NCBI GenBank assembly: GCA_025934335.1
Contig: JAICYG010000162.1
Coordinates: 1-5,743, forward strand
DNA length: 5,743 nucleotides
Source: Thermoleophilia bacterium
GTDB taxonomy: Bacteria; Actinomycetota; Thermoleophilia; Gaiellales; Gaiellaceae
Direction: 5' to 3'
The position numbers and the translations under genes are program-made. This document shows, in pieces, positions 1 to 4,544 of the stretch. The notes under the pieces are model-generated. The model was given only the letters and a program-made list of their open reading frames with translations, was not told the DNA's origin and did no database searches. The number at the start of each line of letters is the position of its first letter. Positions within the stretch are counted from its first letter, which is position 1.

Positions 1-10
1 AGCGATTCAC
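1..10 (-). CDS. Possible first codons of the next leftward gene (ftsH expected), cut by the window edge
   Basis: On the minus strand a GTG at 10-8 is followed by AAT and CGC, reading Met-Asn-Arg before the window ends. It lies 68 bases after the hpt stop. The tilS-hpt-ftsH order is well known in Gram-positive bacteria, and short Met-(Asn/Lys)-Arg beginnings are common for actinobacterial FtsH membrane proteases. That is the whole basis for the call. There is no convincing Shine-Dalgarno sequence upstream on this strand; the purine-rich AGGAGGG at 17-23 is on the other strand. Three codons cannot identify a protein, so this is a positional guess. Confidence 0.25.
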
Positions 11-78
11 GTGTCTAGGAGGGTACCCCAGCAGAGGGCGCTGCGGTTACCGGGATAACCCGTTTCGGGGACAAGCGG
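11..78. other. Short intergenic region rich in small dyads, after hpt
   Basis: This gap holds several short symmetric elements: a perfect 8-bp palindrome GGGTACCC at 21-28, a stem GGTTA/TAACC at 45-49 and 56-60, and an overlapping alternative stem CCCG-TTT-CGGG at 59-69. An 8-bp direct repeat GCGGTTAC occurs at 43-50 and again at 75-82, the second copy covering the hpt stop codon. None of the stems is followed by a T-run on either strand, so I do not call a terminator. A weak terminator or operator ahead of the next gene is possible. Confidence 0.3.
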
Positions 79-639
79 TTACGCCCCTTCCGGCATCAGG
101 TCGGGGTGGAGTACGCCGACGTAGGGCAGATTCCTGTACCGCTCGGCGAAGTCGAGGCCGTACCCGATCACGAACCTGTTCGGGATCTCGAAACCCACGT
201 AACGGACGGGCACCTCGATCTCGCGCCGCTCGGGCTTCGTCAGGAGCGCGCAGATCTCGAGGCTCGCCGGCTCGCGGGACTCCAGGTTCCGCAGCAGGTA
301 GGAGAGCGTGAGGCCGGAGTCGATGATGTCCTCGACGACGAGCACGTGCCGGCCCTCGATGTTGATGTCGAGGTCCTTGAGGATGCGGACGACGCCCGAC
401 GAGTCCGTGGCCGCGCCGTAGCTCGAGATGGCCATGAAGTCGATCTCGCACGGGACGGCGAGCGAGCGCATCAGGTCGGCCATGAAGAAGACCGCACCCT
501 TGAGCACGCCGACGAGCAGGAGCTCCCGTCCCTCGTAGTCCTCCGAGACCTCGCGGCCGAGCTCGCGGATCCGCTCCTGCAGCCGGTCCTCCTCGATCAG
601 GATCTCGCCGACCCCGCGCTCGACCTCGGAGGTGCTCAT
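79..639 (-). CDS. hpt: Hypoxanthine (guanine) phosphoribosyltransferase
   Basis: This 186-residue cytosolic enzyme transfers phosphoribose from PRPP to hypoxanthine or guanine, making IMP or GMP in purine salvage. The family signature is clear. The PRPP-binding loop VLVVEDIIDSGLT is at residues 99-111 with the acidic pair E103-D104; the LKG pyrophosphate loop is at 46-48; the flexible SSYG loop is at 72-75; the purine-contact region has K135 in KPERR; and a C-terminal VGFEIPNRFVIGYGLDF segment spans about 148-164. Length matches bacterial HPRTs (about 180). I chose the ATG at 639-637 because it gives a typical N-terminus (MSTSEVERG). The in-frame ATG at 714 would add 25 Arg/Ser-rich residues and lies inside a hairpin. 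No strong Shine-Dalgarno precedes 639. The gene follows tilS on the same strand after 153 bp, the order known from other Gram-positives. Confidence is high for the function and good for the start. Confidence 0.96.
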   Translation of the reverse strand: MSTSEVERGVGEILIEEDRLQERIRELGREVSEDYEGRELLLVGVLKGAVFFMADLMRSLAVPCEIDFMAISSYGAATDSSGVVRILKDLDINIEGRHVLVVEDIIDSGLTLSYLLRNLESREPASLEICALLTKPERREIEVPVRYVGFEIPNRFVIGYGLDFAERYRNLPYVGVLHPDLMPEGA

Positions 640-643
640 GCGG

Positions 644-660
644 CGATCACTCGTTGATCG
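644..660. repeat. 6-bp inverted repeat just upstream of the hpt start
   Basis: CGATCA (644-649) and TGATCG (655-660) form a perfect inverted repeat with a 5-base spacer, ending 5 bases before the hpt ATG. It sits where a ribosome-binding site would be, and no good one is present. It could be a regulator half-site pair or a small RNA stem limiting initiation. A dyad of this size can occur by chance, so the functional reading is only an inference. Confidence 0.35.
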
Positions 661-691
661 GGTGCGACCAGGGGTGCGAGACAAGGACGCA

Positions 692-726
692 GGTCGTCTT
701 CGTATGCGGTGCATACGGAGACGACC
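692..726. repeat. Long 16-bp inverted repeat (hairpin) between tilS and hpt
   Basis: The left arm (692-707) and right arm (711-726) pair over all 16 positions around a 3-base loop GGT. The only non-Watson-Crick position is 700 with 718: a U-G wobble if the plus strand is transcribed, an A-C mismatch if the minus strand is. It lies 66 bases beyond the tilS stop and 52 bases ahead of the hpt ATG. No T-tract follows on either strand, so it is not a textbook intrinsic terminator. It could be a T-less terminator or RNA-end stabiliser for tilS, an operator, a leader structure for hpt, or one copy of a dispersed palindromic repeat. Confidence 0.8.
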
Positions 727-740
727 GAGGACGTGGTATC

Positions 741-754
741 GCGCCGCTGGGCGC
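741..754 (-). terminator. Possible weak GC stem after tilS
   Basis: GCGCC (741-745) pairs with GGCGC (750-754) around a 4-base loop, 38 bases past the tilS stop on the leftward strand. The stem is short and no T-run follows, so termination is doubtful. Together with the larger hairpin at 692-726 it could end or attenuate readthrough from tilS towards hpt. Confidence 0.2.
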
Positions 755-792
755 AGCCGAGTGACACATTGATTTCCGCGTGAGCGCCTCCG

Positions 793-1779
793 TTAGTCTG
801 CGACACGAGAGGCCCTCACCCCCTCCGCGTCGACGATGCCGGGCACCGCCACGACCTCGTCGCCGCGCACGACGAGCGGCCAGCCGTCACGGTCGGAGCG
901 CGGGATCTTGGCGTCGACGAACACGTCCTGCACCTTCTTCGTGCGCCCGGCGAGCCGGTCGCCGGGACGCCATCCCCGTACCTTAAGGCCTGGCAGCCGC
1001 GACTCGATGCGCCAGCCGCCCCACACGACCGGCCGGTCGAGGTCGCGCGGCCCCGCCTCGAGCCAGAGCCGGTCGTGCTCGCGGACCGCCTGCACGCCGC
1101 CGCCGAGGTCGACGCGCTTCGACCCGACCGGTGCATCGAGCAGCTCGGCGAGCGCGGGCGGCAGGGTCCGTCGCTCGTCGAGCACCCGGAGGACGTTCTC
1201 GCGCGCGGCCGGGTGGATGCGCTCGAGCAGCGGCAGGATCTCGTTGCGGATCAGGCCGCGAAGCGTGTCGTCGTTCGACGAGTCGGTGCGCCACTCGAGC
1301 CCGCGCTCGCGGCAGAACCCCTCGGTCTCCTCCCGCCACAGGCAAAGGAGCGGGCGGACGACGCCGTCCTCGCGGCGCACCTCGATGCCCTTCGTCGTAC
1401 CCCGCGCGGCCAGCCGGAAGAGGATCGTCTCGACCTGGTCGGAGAGCGTGTGGCCGGTCGCGCGCAGCTCGCCGGCGCGGAACGAGTAGCGGACGTCGCG
1501 CAGCTCCGCCTCGTTCGAGCAGCGCGCCGCCGCCTGCACCACCTCCGCGCCGAGCCGCTCGGCGCACCAGGCGGCGTCGGCGTCCGACTCGGCGCCGCGC
1601 AGGCCGTGGTCGACATGGAGCGCCGAGACGCGGTAGCCGAGCTCGGCGAGGGCGTGGTAGAGGCACGTCGAGTCGGCGCCGCCGGAGACGAGGCAGAGCA
1701 CCTCGCCGCCGGGCTCGATCAGGTCGTGGCGCCGGATGTGCGTCTCGATGCGCTCGAGAACGTCCAGGGCGTCATTCAA
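793..1779 (-). CDS. tilS: tRNA(Ile)-lysidine synthetase TilS
   Basis: The enzyme uses ATP to attach lysine to C34 of the CAU-anticodon tRNA(Ile), so that it reads AUA codons. The 328 residues show the N-type ATP pyrophosphatase P-loop SGGADS (32-37), the VDHGLRG motif (56-62), the TGHTLSDQVET motif (108-118), RPLL near 142-145, the DSSND...RNEILP substrate region (166-183), and a C-terminal TilS_C domain from about 268 (RGWRPGDRLAG...KIPRSDRDGWP...). Ser replaces the first Asp of the usual DDQ, a position that I believe varies in the family. The start is TTG at 1779-1777. Reading upstream in frame there is no ATG, GTG or other TTG before a TGA at the start of the preceding micro-ORF, and no in-frame ATG/GTG/TTG lies shortly downstream, so TTG is the only usual start that keeps the N-terminus. 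No Shine-Dalgarno is visible, which suggests translation coupled to upstream reading. It is upstream of hpt on the same strand. Confidence 0.95.
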   Translation of the reverse strand: MNDALDVLERIETHIRRHDLIEPGGEVLCLVSGGADSTCLYHALAELGYRVSALHVDHGLRGAESDADAAWCAERLGAEVVQAAARCSNEAELRDVRYSFRAGELRATGHTLSDQVETILFRLAARGTTKGIEVRREDGVVRPLLCLWREETEGFCRERGLEWRTDSSNDDTLRGLIRNEILPLLERIHPAARENVLRVLDERRTLPPALAELLDAPVGSKRVDLGGGVQAVREHDRLWLEAGPRDLDRPVVWGGWRIESRLPGLKVRGWRPGDRLAGRTKKVQDVFVDAKIPRSDRDGWPLVVRGDEVVAVPGIVDAEGVRASRVAD

Positions 1780-1861
1780 CCACGGGTCGGCGGCGGCCGA
1801 TGAACGCGGCCGCCTCGCCGGCGAGCCAGCGCCCCACCCAGAGTACGAACGCGAGCTTCAC
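1772..1861 (-). CDS. Possible 29-residue micro-ORF bridging the acetyltransferase gene and tilS
   Basis: A GTG at 1861, 8 bases after the acetyltransferase stop, opens a 29-codon frame that ends with TGA at 1774-1772, overlapping the tilS TTG start by 8 bases. The predicted peptide is hydrophobic for residues 3-21 (LAFVLWVGRW then an Ala-rich stretch to FIG), with an Arg-rich end (RRRPVVE). It could be a tiny membrane peptide or, more plausibly, a stretch that brings ribosomes to the weak TTG start of tilS. No clear Shine-Dalgarno precedes it. In DNA this GC-rich, open frames arise easily by chance, and this frame also stays open as a shadow through the acetyltransferase gene. I do not recognise the peptide. 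Confidence 0.3.
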   Translation of the reverse strand: MKLAFVLWVGRWLAGEAAAFIGRRRPVVE

Positions 1862-1869
1862 GATCCGTC

Positions 1870-2649
1870 TCAGAAGAGCACGCTCCTGTACTCGAGCACC
1901 CTCCGCATCCCGATCTTCTCGTACAGCCCGATCGCCGCGAGGTTGTCGGTGCGGACGAACAGCGTGACGATCGGCGTCGTCGCGAGCAGGAGGCGGCACA
2001 GGTCGGCCATGCCGCGGGCAGCGTAACCGCGGCCTCGCGCCTCCGGGTCGGTCCAGACCTGCGCGATCTGCACCGCCTGCGGCGTCCACGCGGACGCCTC
2101 CGCCTTGAAGAGGACGACGTCGTCCTCGAGCCACACCCAGGAGCGGCCGTCCTCGATCTGCGACGCCGTGCGCCAGCGAAACGAGTCCGGGTCGCGGCCG
2201 AGCGGGTCGATGCCGAGCTCGAGCCGGTGCGCCGCCGCGCAGGCCGGGACGAGCCGGTCGAGGTCGGCGAGCGTCGCCGCGCGCAGGGCGCTCGCACCCG
2301 CCGGCGGCGGCTCCTCGATCGCGAACACCGGCTGCCCCTGCCGGTCCTCCCTCGCCTCGGGCAGCCGGTCCCGCGCCGCCTCCCACAACGCGGTGACGGC
2401 CCCGGCGGCGCCGATGATCATCCGCGCCTGCGAGCGGGCGGCGACATCCGCAAGCTCCTCGCAACGCTCGCCGGACGGCACGAGGTTCGCGCCCGCATGA
2501 CAGAGCCCCACCAGCACGCCCGCCGCGTCGGCGACACCGACGAACTTGCCGAAGCCGCGCCGCACGGCGTCCTCGAGGAACACCCGCTCGATCGGGTCGG
2601 CGGCGCAGTACTCGAGCAGCTGGTCGTGCGTGGGGTCGATCACCGACAT
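1870..2649 (-). CDS. DUF4081-GNAT family N-acetyltransferase
   Basis: This 259-residue protein has two parts. The N-terminal part (about 15-115) resembles the DUF4081 domain of actinobacterial acetyltransferases, with the LVGLCHAGANLVPSG segment (46-60), a VTALW segment (85-89) and a QPVFAIEE end. The C-terminal part (about 121-259) is a GNAT fold with the acetyl-CoA pyrophosphate loop ARGRGYA (204-210) after the VQIAQVWTDPE strand, and the VRTDNLAAIGLYEKIGMRR segment (232-250) typical of the family's last helix and strand. It should transfer an acetyl group from acetyl-CoA to an amine, but the substrate cannot be read from sequence. The ATG at 2649 is supported by AGGAGG 8 bases upstream. 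It is the first gene of the leftward group, ending 8 bases before a micro-ORF and 90 bases before tilS, so it probably shares an mRNA with tilS. It starts 29 bp from a divergent gene. Confidence 0.88.
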   Translation of the reverse strand: MSVIDPTHDQLLEYCAADPIERVFLEDAVRRGFGKFVGVADAAGVLVGLCHAGANLVPSGERCEELADVAARSQARMIIGAAGAVTALWEAARDRLPEAREDRQGQPVFAIEEPPPAGASALRAATLADLDRLVPACAAAHRLELGIDPLGRDPDSFRWRTASQIEDGRSWVWLEDDVVLFKAEASAWTPQAVQIAQVWTDPEARGRGYAARGMADLCRLLLATTPIVTLFVRTDNLAAIGLYEKIGMRRVLEYRSVLF

Positions 2650-2657
2650 GCGGGAAT

Positions 2658-2663
2658 CCTCCT
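2658..2663 (-). promoter_or_regulatory. Ribosome-binding site of the acetyltransferase gene
   Basis: AGGAGG on the minus strand, with 8 bases to the ATG at 2649, is the best Shine-Dalgarno in the window and fixes that start. It overlaps the CCTATAGG palindrome in the divergent gap, so the mRNA must begin to the right of about 2663. Confidence 0.8.
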
Positions 2664-2678
2664 ATAGGCTCAGCGCCC
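2661..2678 (+). promoter_or_regulatory. Candidate -10 element for the rightward genes, implying a leaderless or very short leader
   Basis: The perfect palindrome CCTATAGG (2661-2668) contains TATAGG at 2663-2668, the only AT-rich -10-like hexamer ahead of the phosphorylase gene, with 10 bases from it to the ATG at 2679. A start point about 7 bases downstream would put the RNA start within a few bases of the ATG, which fits the lack of a Shine-Dalgarno before this gene. I see no good -35 hexamer. The same bases belong to the acetyltransferase ribosome-binding site on the other strand. The promoter reading is an inference. Confidence 0.4.
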
Positions 2679-3389
2679 ATGCCGATCCACGTTCGCGCCG
2701 AGCCGGGACAGTACGCCGAGGCCGTCCTGCTCCCCGGCGACCCGCTCCGTGCCAAGTACATCGCCGAGACGTATCTCGAGGACGTCGTGCAGCGGAACTC
2801 CGAGCGCGGGCTCCTCGGCTACACCGGCACGTACGGGGGCAAGCCGGTCTCGGTCCAGGGCACCGGCATGGGCTGCCCCGGCGCGACGATCGTCTTCGAG
2901 GAGCTCGTCCAGCTCGGCTGCAAGAAGCTGATCCGCGTCGGCACCTGCGGGGGCCTGCAGGCGCACCACAAGCTCGGCGACCTGATCGTCGCGCTGACCG
3001 CCGTCCCGGCCGACTCGACGGCGATGCACCTCGTGAACAACGAGCCGCACTGCCCCACCGCGTCGTGGTCGATCGTGCACGGCGCAGTGCACGCGGCCAA
3101 GGAGCTCGACCAGCAGCTGCACGTGGGCCCGATCGTCTCCAGCGACCTCTTCTACAACCCGGACGAGGGCCAGTACGAGCGCTGGTCGGCGCGCGGCGTG
3201 CTCGCGGTCGAGATGGAGGCGAGCGCCCTTTTCACGGTCGGCGCGATCCGGGGAGTCGAGGCCGGCTGCCTGCTCACCGTCAGCGACATCGTCGTCGAGG
3301 GCGCGTTCACGCGCATCTCCGACGACGAGCTACGCGCGGCCGTCGACCGGATGACGCGCATCGCCCTGGACGTCGCGGTCTCCGATTAG
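2679..3389 (+). CDS. deoD: Purine-nucleoside phosphorylase, DeoD-like
   Basis: The enzyme splits purine (deoxy)nucleosides with phosphate into the free base and (deoxy)ribose-1-phosphate, a cytosolic salvage reaction. The 236 residues match the hexameric DeoD type (E. coli 239) nearly position for position: H4; phosphate-binding R24 in GDPLRAKYIAE (20-30); R43 in ERGLLGYTGTY; GTGMG (61-65); RVGTCGG (86-92) with phosphate-contact R86; DLFY (156-159); VEMEAS (177-182), with E178 and E180 for ribose; and catalytic D203 in TVSD. It differs from E. coli at GCPGAT (65-70), where PS is usual, and the loop after D203 is 2 residues longer. The counterpart of the catalytic Arg217 is therefore unclear; R212 or R219 are candidates. 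Substrate range may differ, for example towards methylthioadenosine or inosine/guanosine. The ATG at 2679 is the natural family start. No Shine-Dalgarno is visible. It overlaps the start of the lipid kinase gene. Confidence 0.93.
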   Translation: MPIHVRAEPGQYAEAVLLPGDPLRAKYIAETYLEDVVQRNSERGLLGYTGTYGGKPVSVQGTGMGCPGATIVFEELVQLGCKKLIRVGTCGGLQAHHKLGDLIVALTAVPADSTAMHLVNNEPHCPTASWSIVHGAVHAAKELDQQLHVGPIVSSDLFYNPDEGQYERWSARGVLAVEMEASALFTVGAIRGVEAGCLLTVSDIVVEGAFTRISDDELRAAVDRMTRIALDVAVSD

Positions 3390-4305
3390 CGACGTCGTCT
3401 TCCTCGTCAACCCGGCGTCCGACAACGGGGCGACCGGCAGGCGCTGGCCCGAGCTCGCGCACCGGGCCTCGCAGCTCGGCCTGCACGGCGAGGCGCTCTT
3501 CTCGGAGCATCCCGGCCATTTGATCGAGCTCGCAGGCCGCGCGGTCGACGGCGGAGCGGGTCTCGTGGTCGCGGTCGGCGGCGACGGGACGCTGAACGAG
3601 GTCGTGAACGGGATCGCCCGGCGCGACGTCGAGCTCGCCACGATCCCGATCGGCACCGGCATGGACTTCGTGCGGACCCACGGCATCCCCAACCGCTTCG
3701 ACGACGCGGTGCGCGTCGCGCGTGAAGGAGCGACGAGGACGGTCGACGCGGGTCGCGTCGCCTTTCGCACCTGGGCGGGCGAGGATGCCGAGCGCTGGTT
3801 CGCGAACGTCGGCTCCGTCGGCATGAGCGGCGCGGTCGCGCAGCGGGCGAACGGCATGTCGAAGGCGCTCGGCGGCAAGGCGACCTTCTTCTATGCGCTC
3901 ACCCGCGTCTTCTTCGAGTGGGAGAACACCGAGGTGACCGTGACGTTCGACGACGGCGGAGAGCGGCGCGGACGGATGCACGACGTGATCGTCGCGAACG
4001 GCGTGTGGCACGGCGGCGGCATGAAGCTCGCGCCCGACGCGGCTCCCGACGACGGCGCTTTCGACGTCGTGCTGATCGGAGACGTCTCGAAGGTGGACTT
4101 CCTGACGACGGCACCGAAGCTCTACAAGGGACGGCACGTCCACCACCCGAAGGTGGAGGTCGTGCGCACGCCGAGGGTCACGGTCGACGCCCCGGCCACG
4201 CTGCCGATCGAGCTCGACGGCGAGCAGGTGGGGACGACGCCCGCGGCCTTCGAGATCGTGCCGGCCGCGCTGCGCGTGCGCGTGCCTACGGGCTCTTCTT
4301 CGTAG
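3385..4305 (+). CDS. Diacylglycerol kinase / YegS-DagK family lipid kinase, apparent ATT start
   Basis: This predicted membrane-associated kinase phosphorylates a lipid such as diacylglycerol, returning it to phosphatidic acid. Read from 3385 it is 306 residues, normal for the family (about 290-310). The catalytic domain has the N-terminal strand VVFLVNPAS (4-12), the nucleotide loop GGDGTLNEV (65-73), PIGTGMDF (88-95, Met where Asn is usual) and the late DGE (278-280) of the C-terminal beta domain. In this frame there is no ATG, GTG or TTG between the upstream TGA (3352) and 3520. A TTG at 3520 would delete the first 45 residues, including the conserved VNPAS segment. ATT at 3385 shares one base with the phosphorylase stop TAG (3387-3389), suggesting coupled reinitiation at a non-canonical AUU. 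A sequencing error or a CTG/ACG start remains possible. The last 20 bases overlap the convergent coiled-coil gene. The family is certain; the start is inferred. Confidence 0.88.
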   Translation: MSDVVFLVNPASDNGATGRRWPELAHRASQLGLHGEALFSEHPGHLIELAGRAVDGGAGLVVAVGGDGTLNEVVNGIARRDVELATIPIGTGMDFVRTHGIPNRFDDAVRVAREGATRTVDAGRVAFRTWAGEDAERWFANVGSVGMSGAVAQRANGMSKALGGKATFFYALTRVFFEWENTEVTVTFDDGGERRGRMHDVIVANGVWHGGGMKLAPDAAPDDGAFDVVLIGDVSKVDFLTTAPKLYKGRHVHHPKVEVVRTPRVTVDAPATLPIELDGEQVGTTPAAFEIVPAALRVRVPTGSSS

Positions 4306-4531
4306 CGGCCGGCTTCTTCGGCGGCTTCTCGAGCTTCGCGACGCGCTGCTCGAGCGTGTCGATCCGCTTCTCCATCGCCTCGAGGCCGCGCACGCGCTTC
4401 GTCAGGTCGTCGACGCGGTCGCGCAGCTGCGTCGCCGCCTGCACGACGCGCGACAGGTTCGGGTTCTGCGCAGCCTTGCCGAGCACCTCCTCGCCGAGGT
4501 TCGCGAGCCGGTCGAGCGGGGTCTTCGCCAT
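4286..4531 (-). CDS. Small coiled-coil protein with a basic Lys/Pro tail, function unknown
   Basis: This 81-residue soluble protein has no signal peptide or membrane segment. Residues 1-33 look like an amphipathic helix (MAKTPLDRLANLGEEVLGKAA...). Residues 36-68 form a likely coiled coil, with hydrophobic positions L36, V40, L43, V47, L50, M53, I57, L60, V64 and L67. Residues 69-81 are a Lys/Pro/Ala tail (KPPKKPAATKKSP). The architecture recalls small oligomerising accessory proteins such as UbiK/BMFP-type proteins or phasin-like proteins, but I cannot assign it to either. The start is well supported: AAAGGA lies 7 bases upstream of the ATG at 4531. It is the last visible gene of the leftward operon, 12 bases after the L,D-transpeptidase stop, and its 3' end overlaps the lipid kinase gene by 20 bases in convergent orientation. 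The basic tail could bind nucleic acid or an acidic surface; that is inference. Confidence 0.8.
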   Translation of the reverse strand: MAKTPLDRLANLGEEVLGKAAQNPNLSRVVQAATQLRDRVDDLTKRVRGLEAMEKRIDTLEQRVAKLEKPPKKPAATKKSP

Positions 4532-4538
4532 GTCTCGA

Positions 4539-4544
4539 TCCTTT
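4539..4544 (-). promoter_or_regulatory. Ribosome-binding site of the coiled-coil gene, touching the upstream stop codon
   Basis: AAAGGA on the minus strand, with 7 bases to the ATG at 4531, decides this start. Its first base is the last base of the L,D-transpeptidase TGA (4546-4544), so a ribosome terminating there sits on the next gene's binding site, favouring coupled translation. Confidence 0.7.

Noticed and set aside
45..70. Intrinsic terminator or tRNA-like fold after hpt
   Set aside because: The stems are 4-5 bp, mutually exclusive and lack a T-run; no tRNA cloverleaf or T-loop can be drawn.
640..714. Longer N-terminus of hpt from the ATG at 714
   Set aside because: The added 25 residues are Arg/Ser-rich and unlike the family, and this ATG lies inside the right arm of the 692-726 hairpin; the ATG at 639 gives a normal-length enzyme.
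1075..1967. Long plus-strand open frames opposite tilS
   Set aside because: They are antisense shadows caused by high GC and rare stops; compositions are Arg/Ala-rich with no recognisable domain, while tilS is unambiguous.
1772..2761. 329-codon open frame on the minus strand across the acetyltransferase gene
   Set aside because: It is a low-complexity Arg/Ala/Gly-rich shadow of the acetyltransferase in another frame; only its last 29 codons, outside that gene, are kept as a micro-ORF candidate.
3307..4146. Minus-strand open frames opposite the lipid kinase gene
   Set aside because: They are shadows of the kinase gene, whose GGDGT and DGE motifs identify the real frame.
4306..4330. Terminator for the lipid kinase gene just after its stop
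   Set aside because: The GCCG/CGGC pairing is short and imperfect, has no T-run and lies within the convergent coiled-coil coding sequence.
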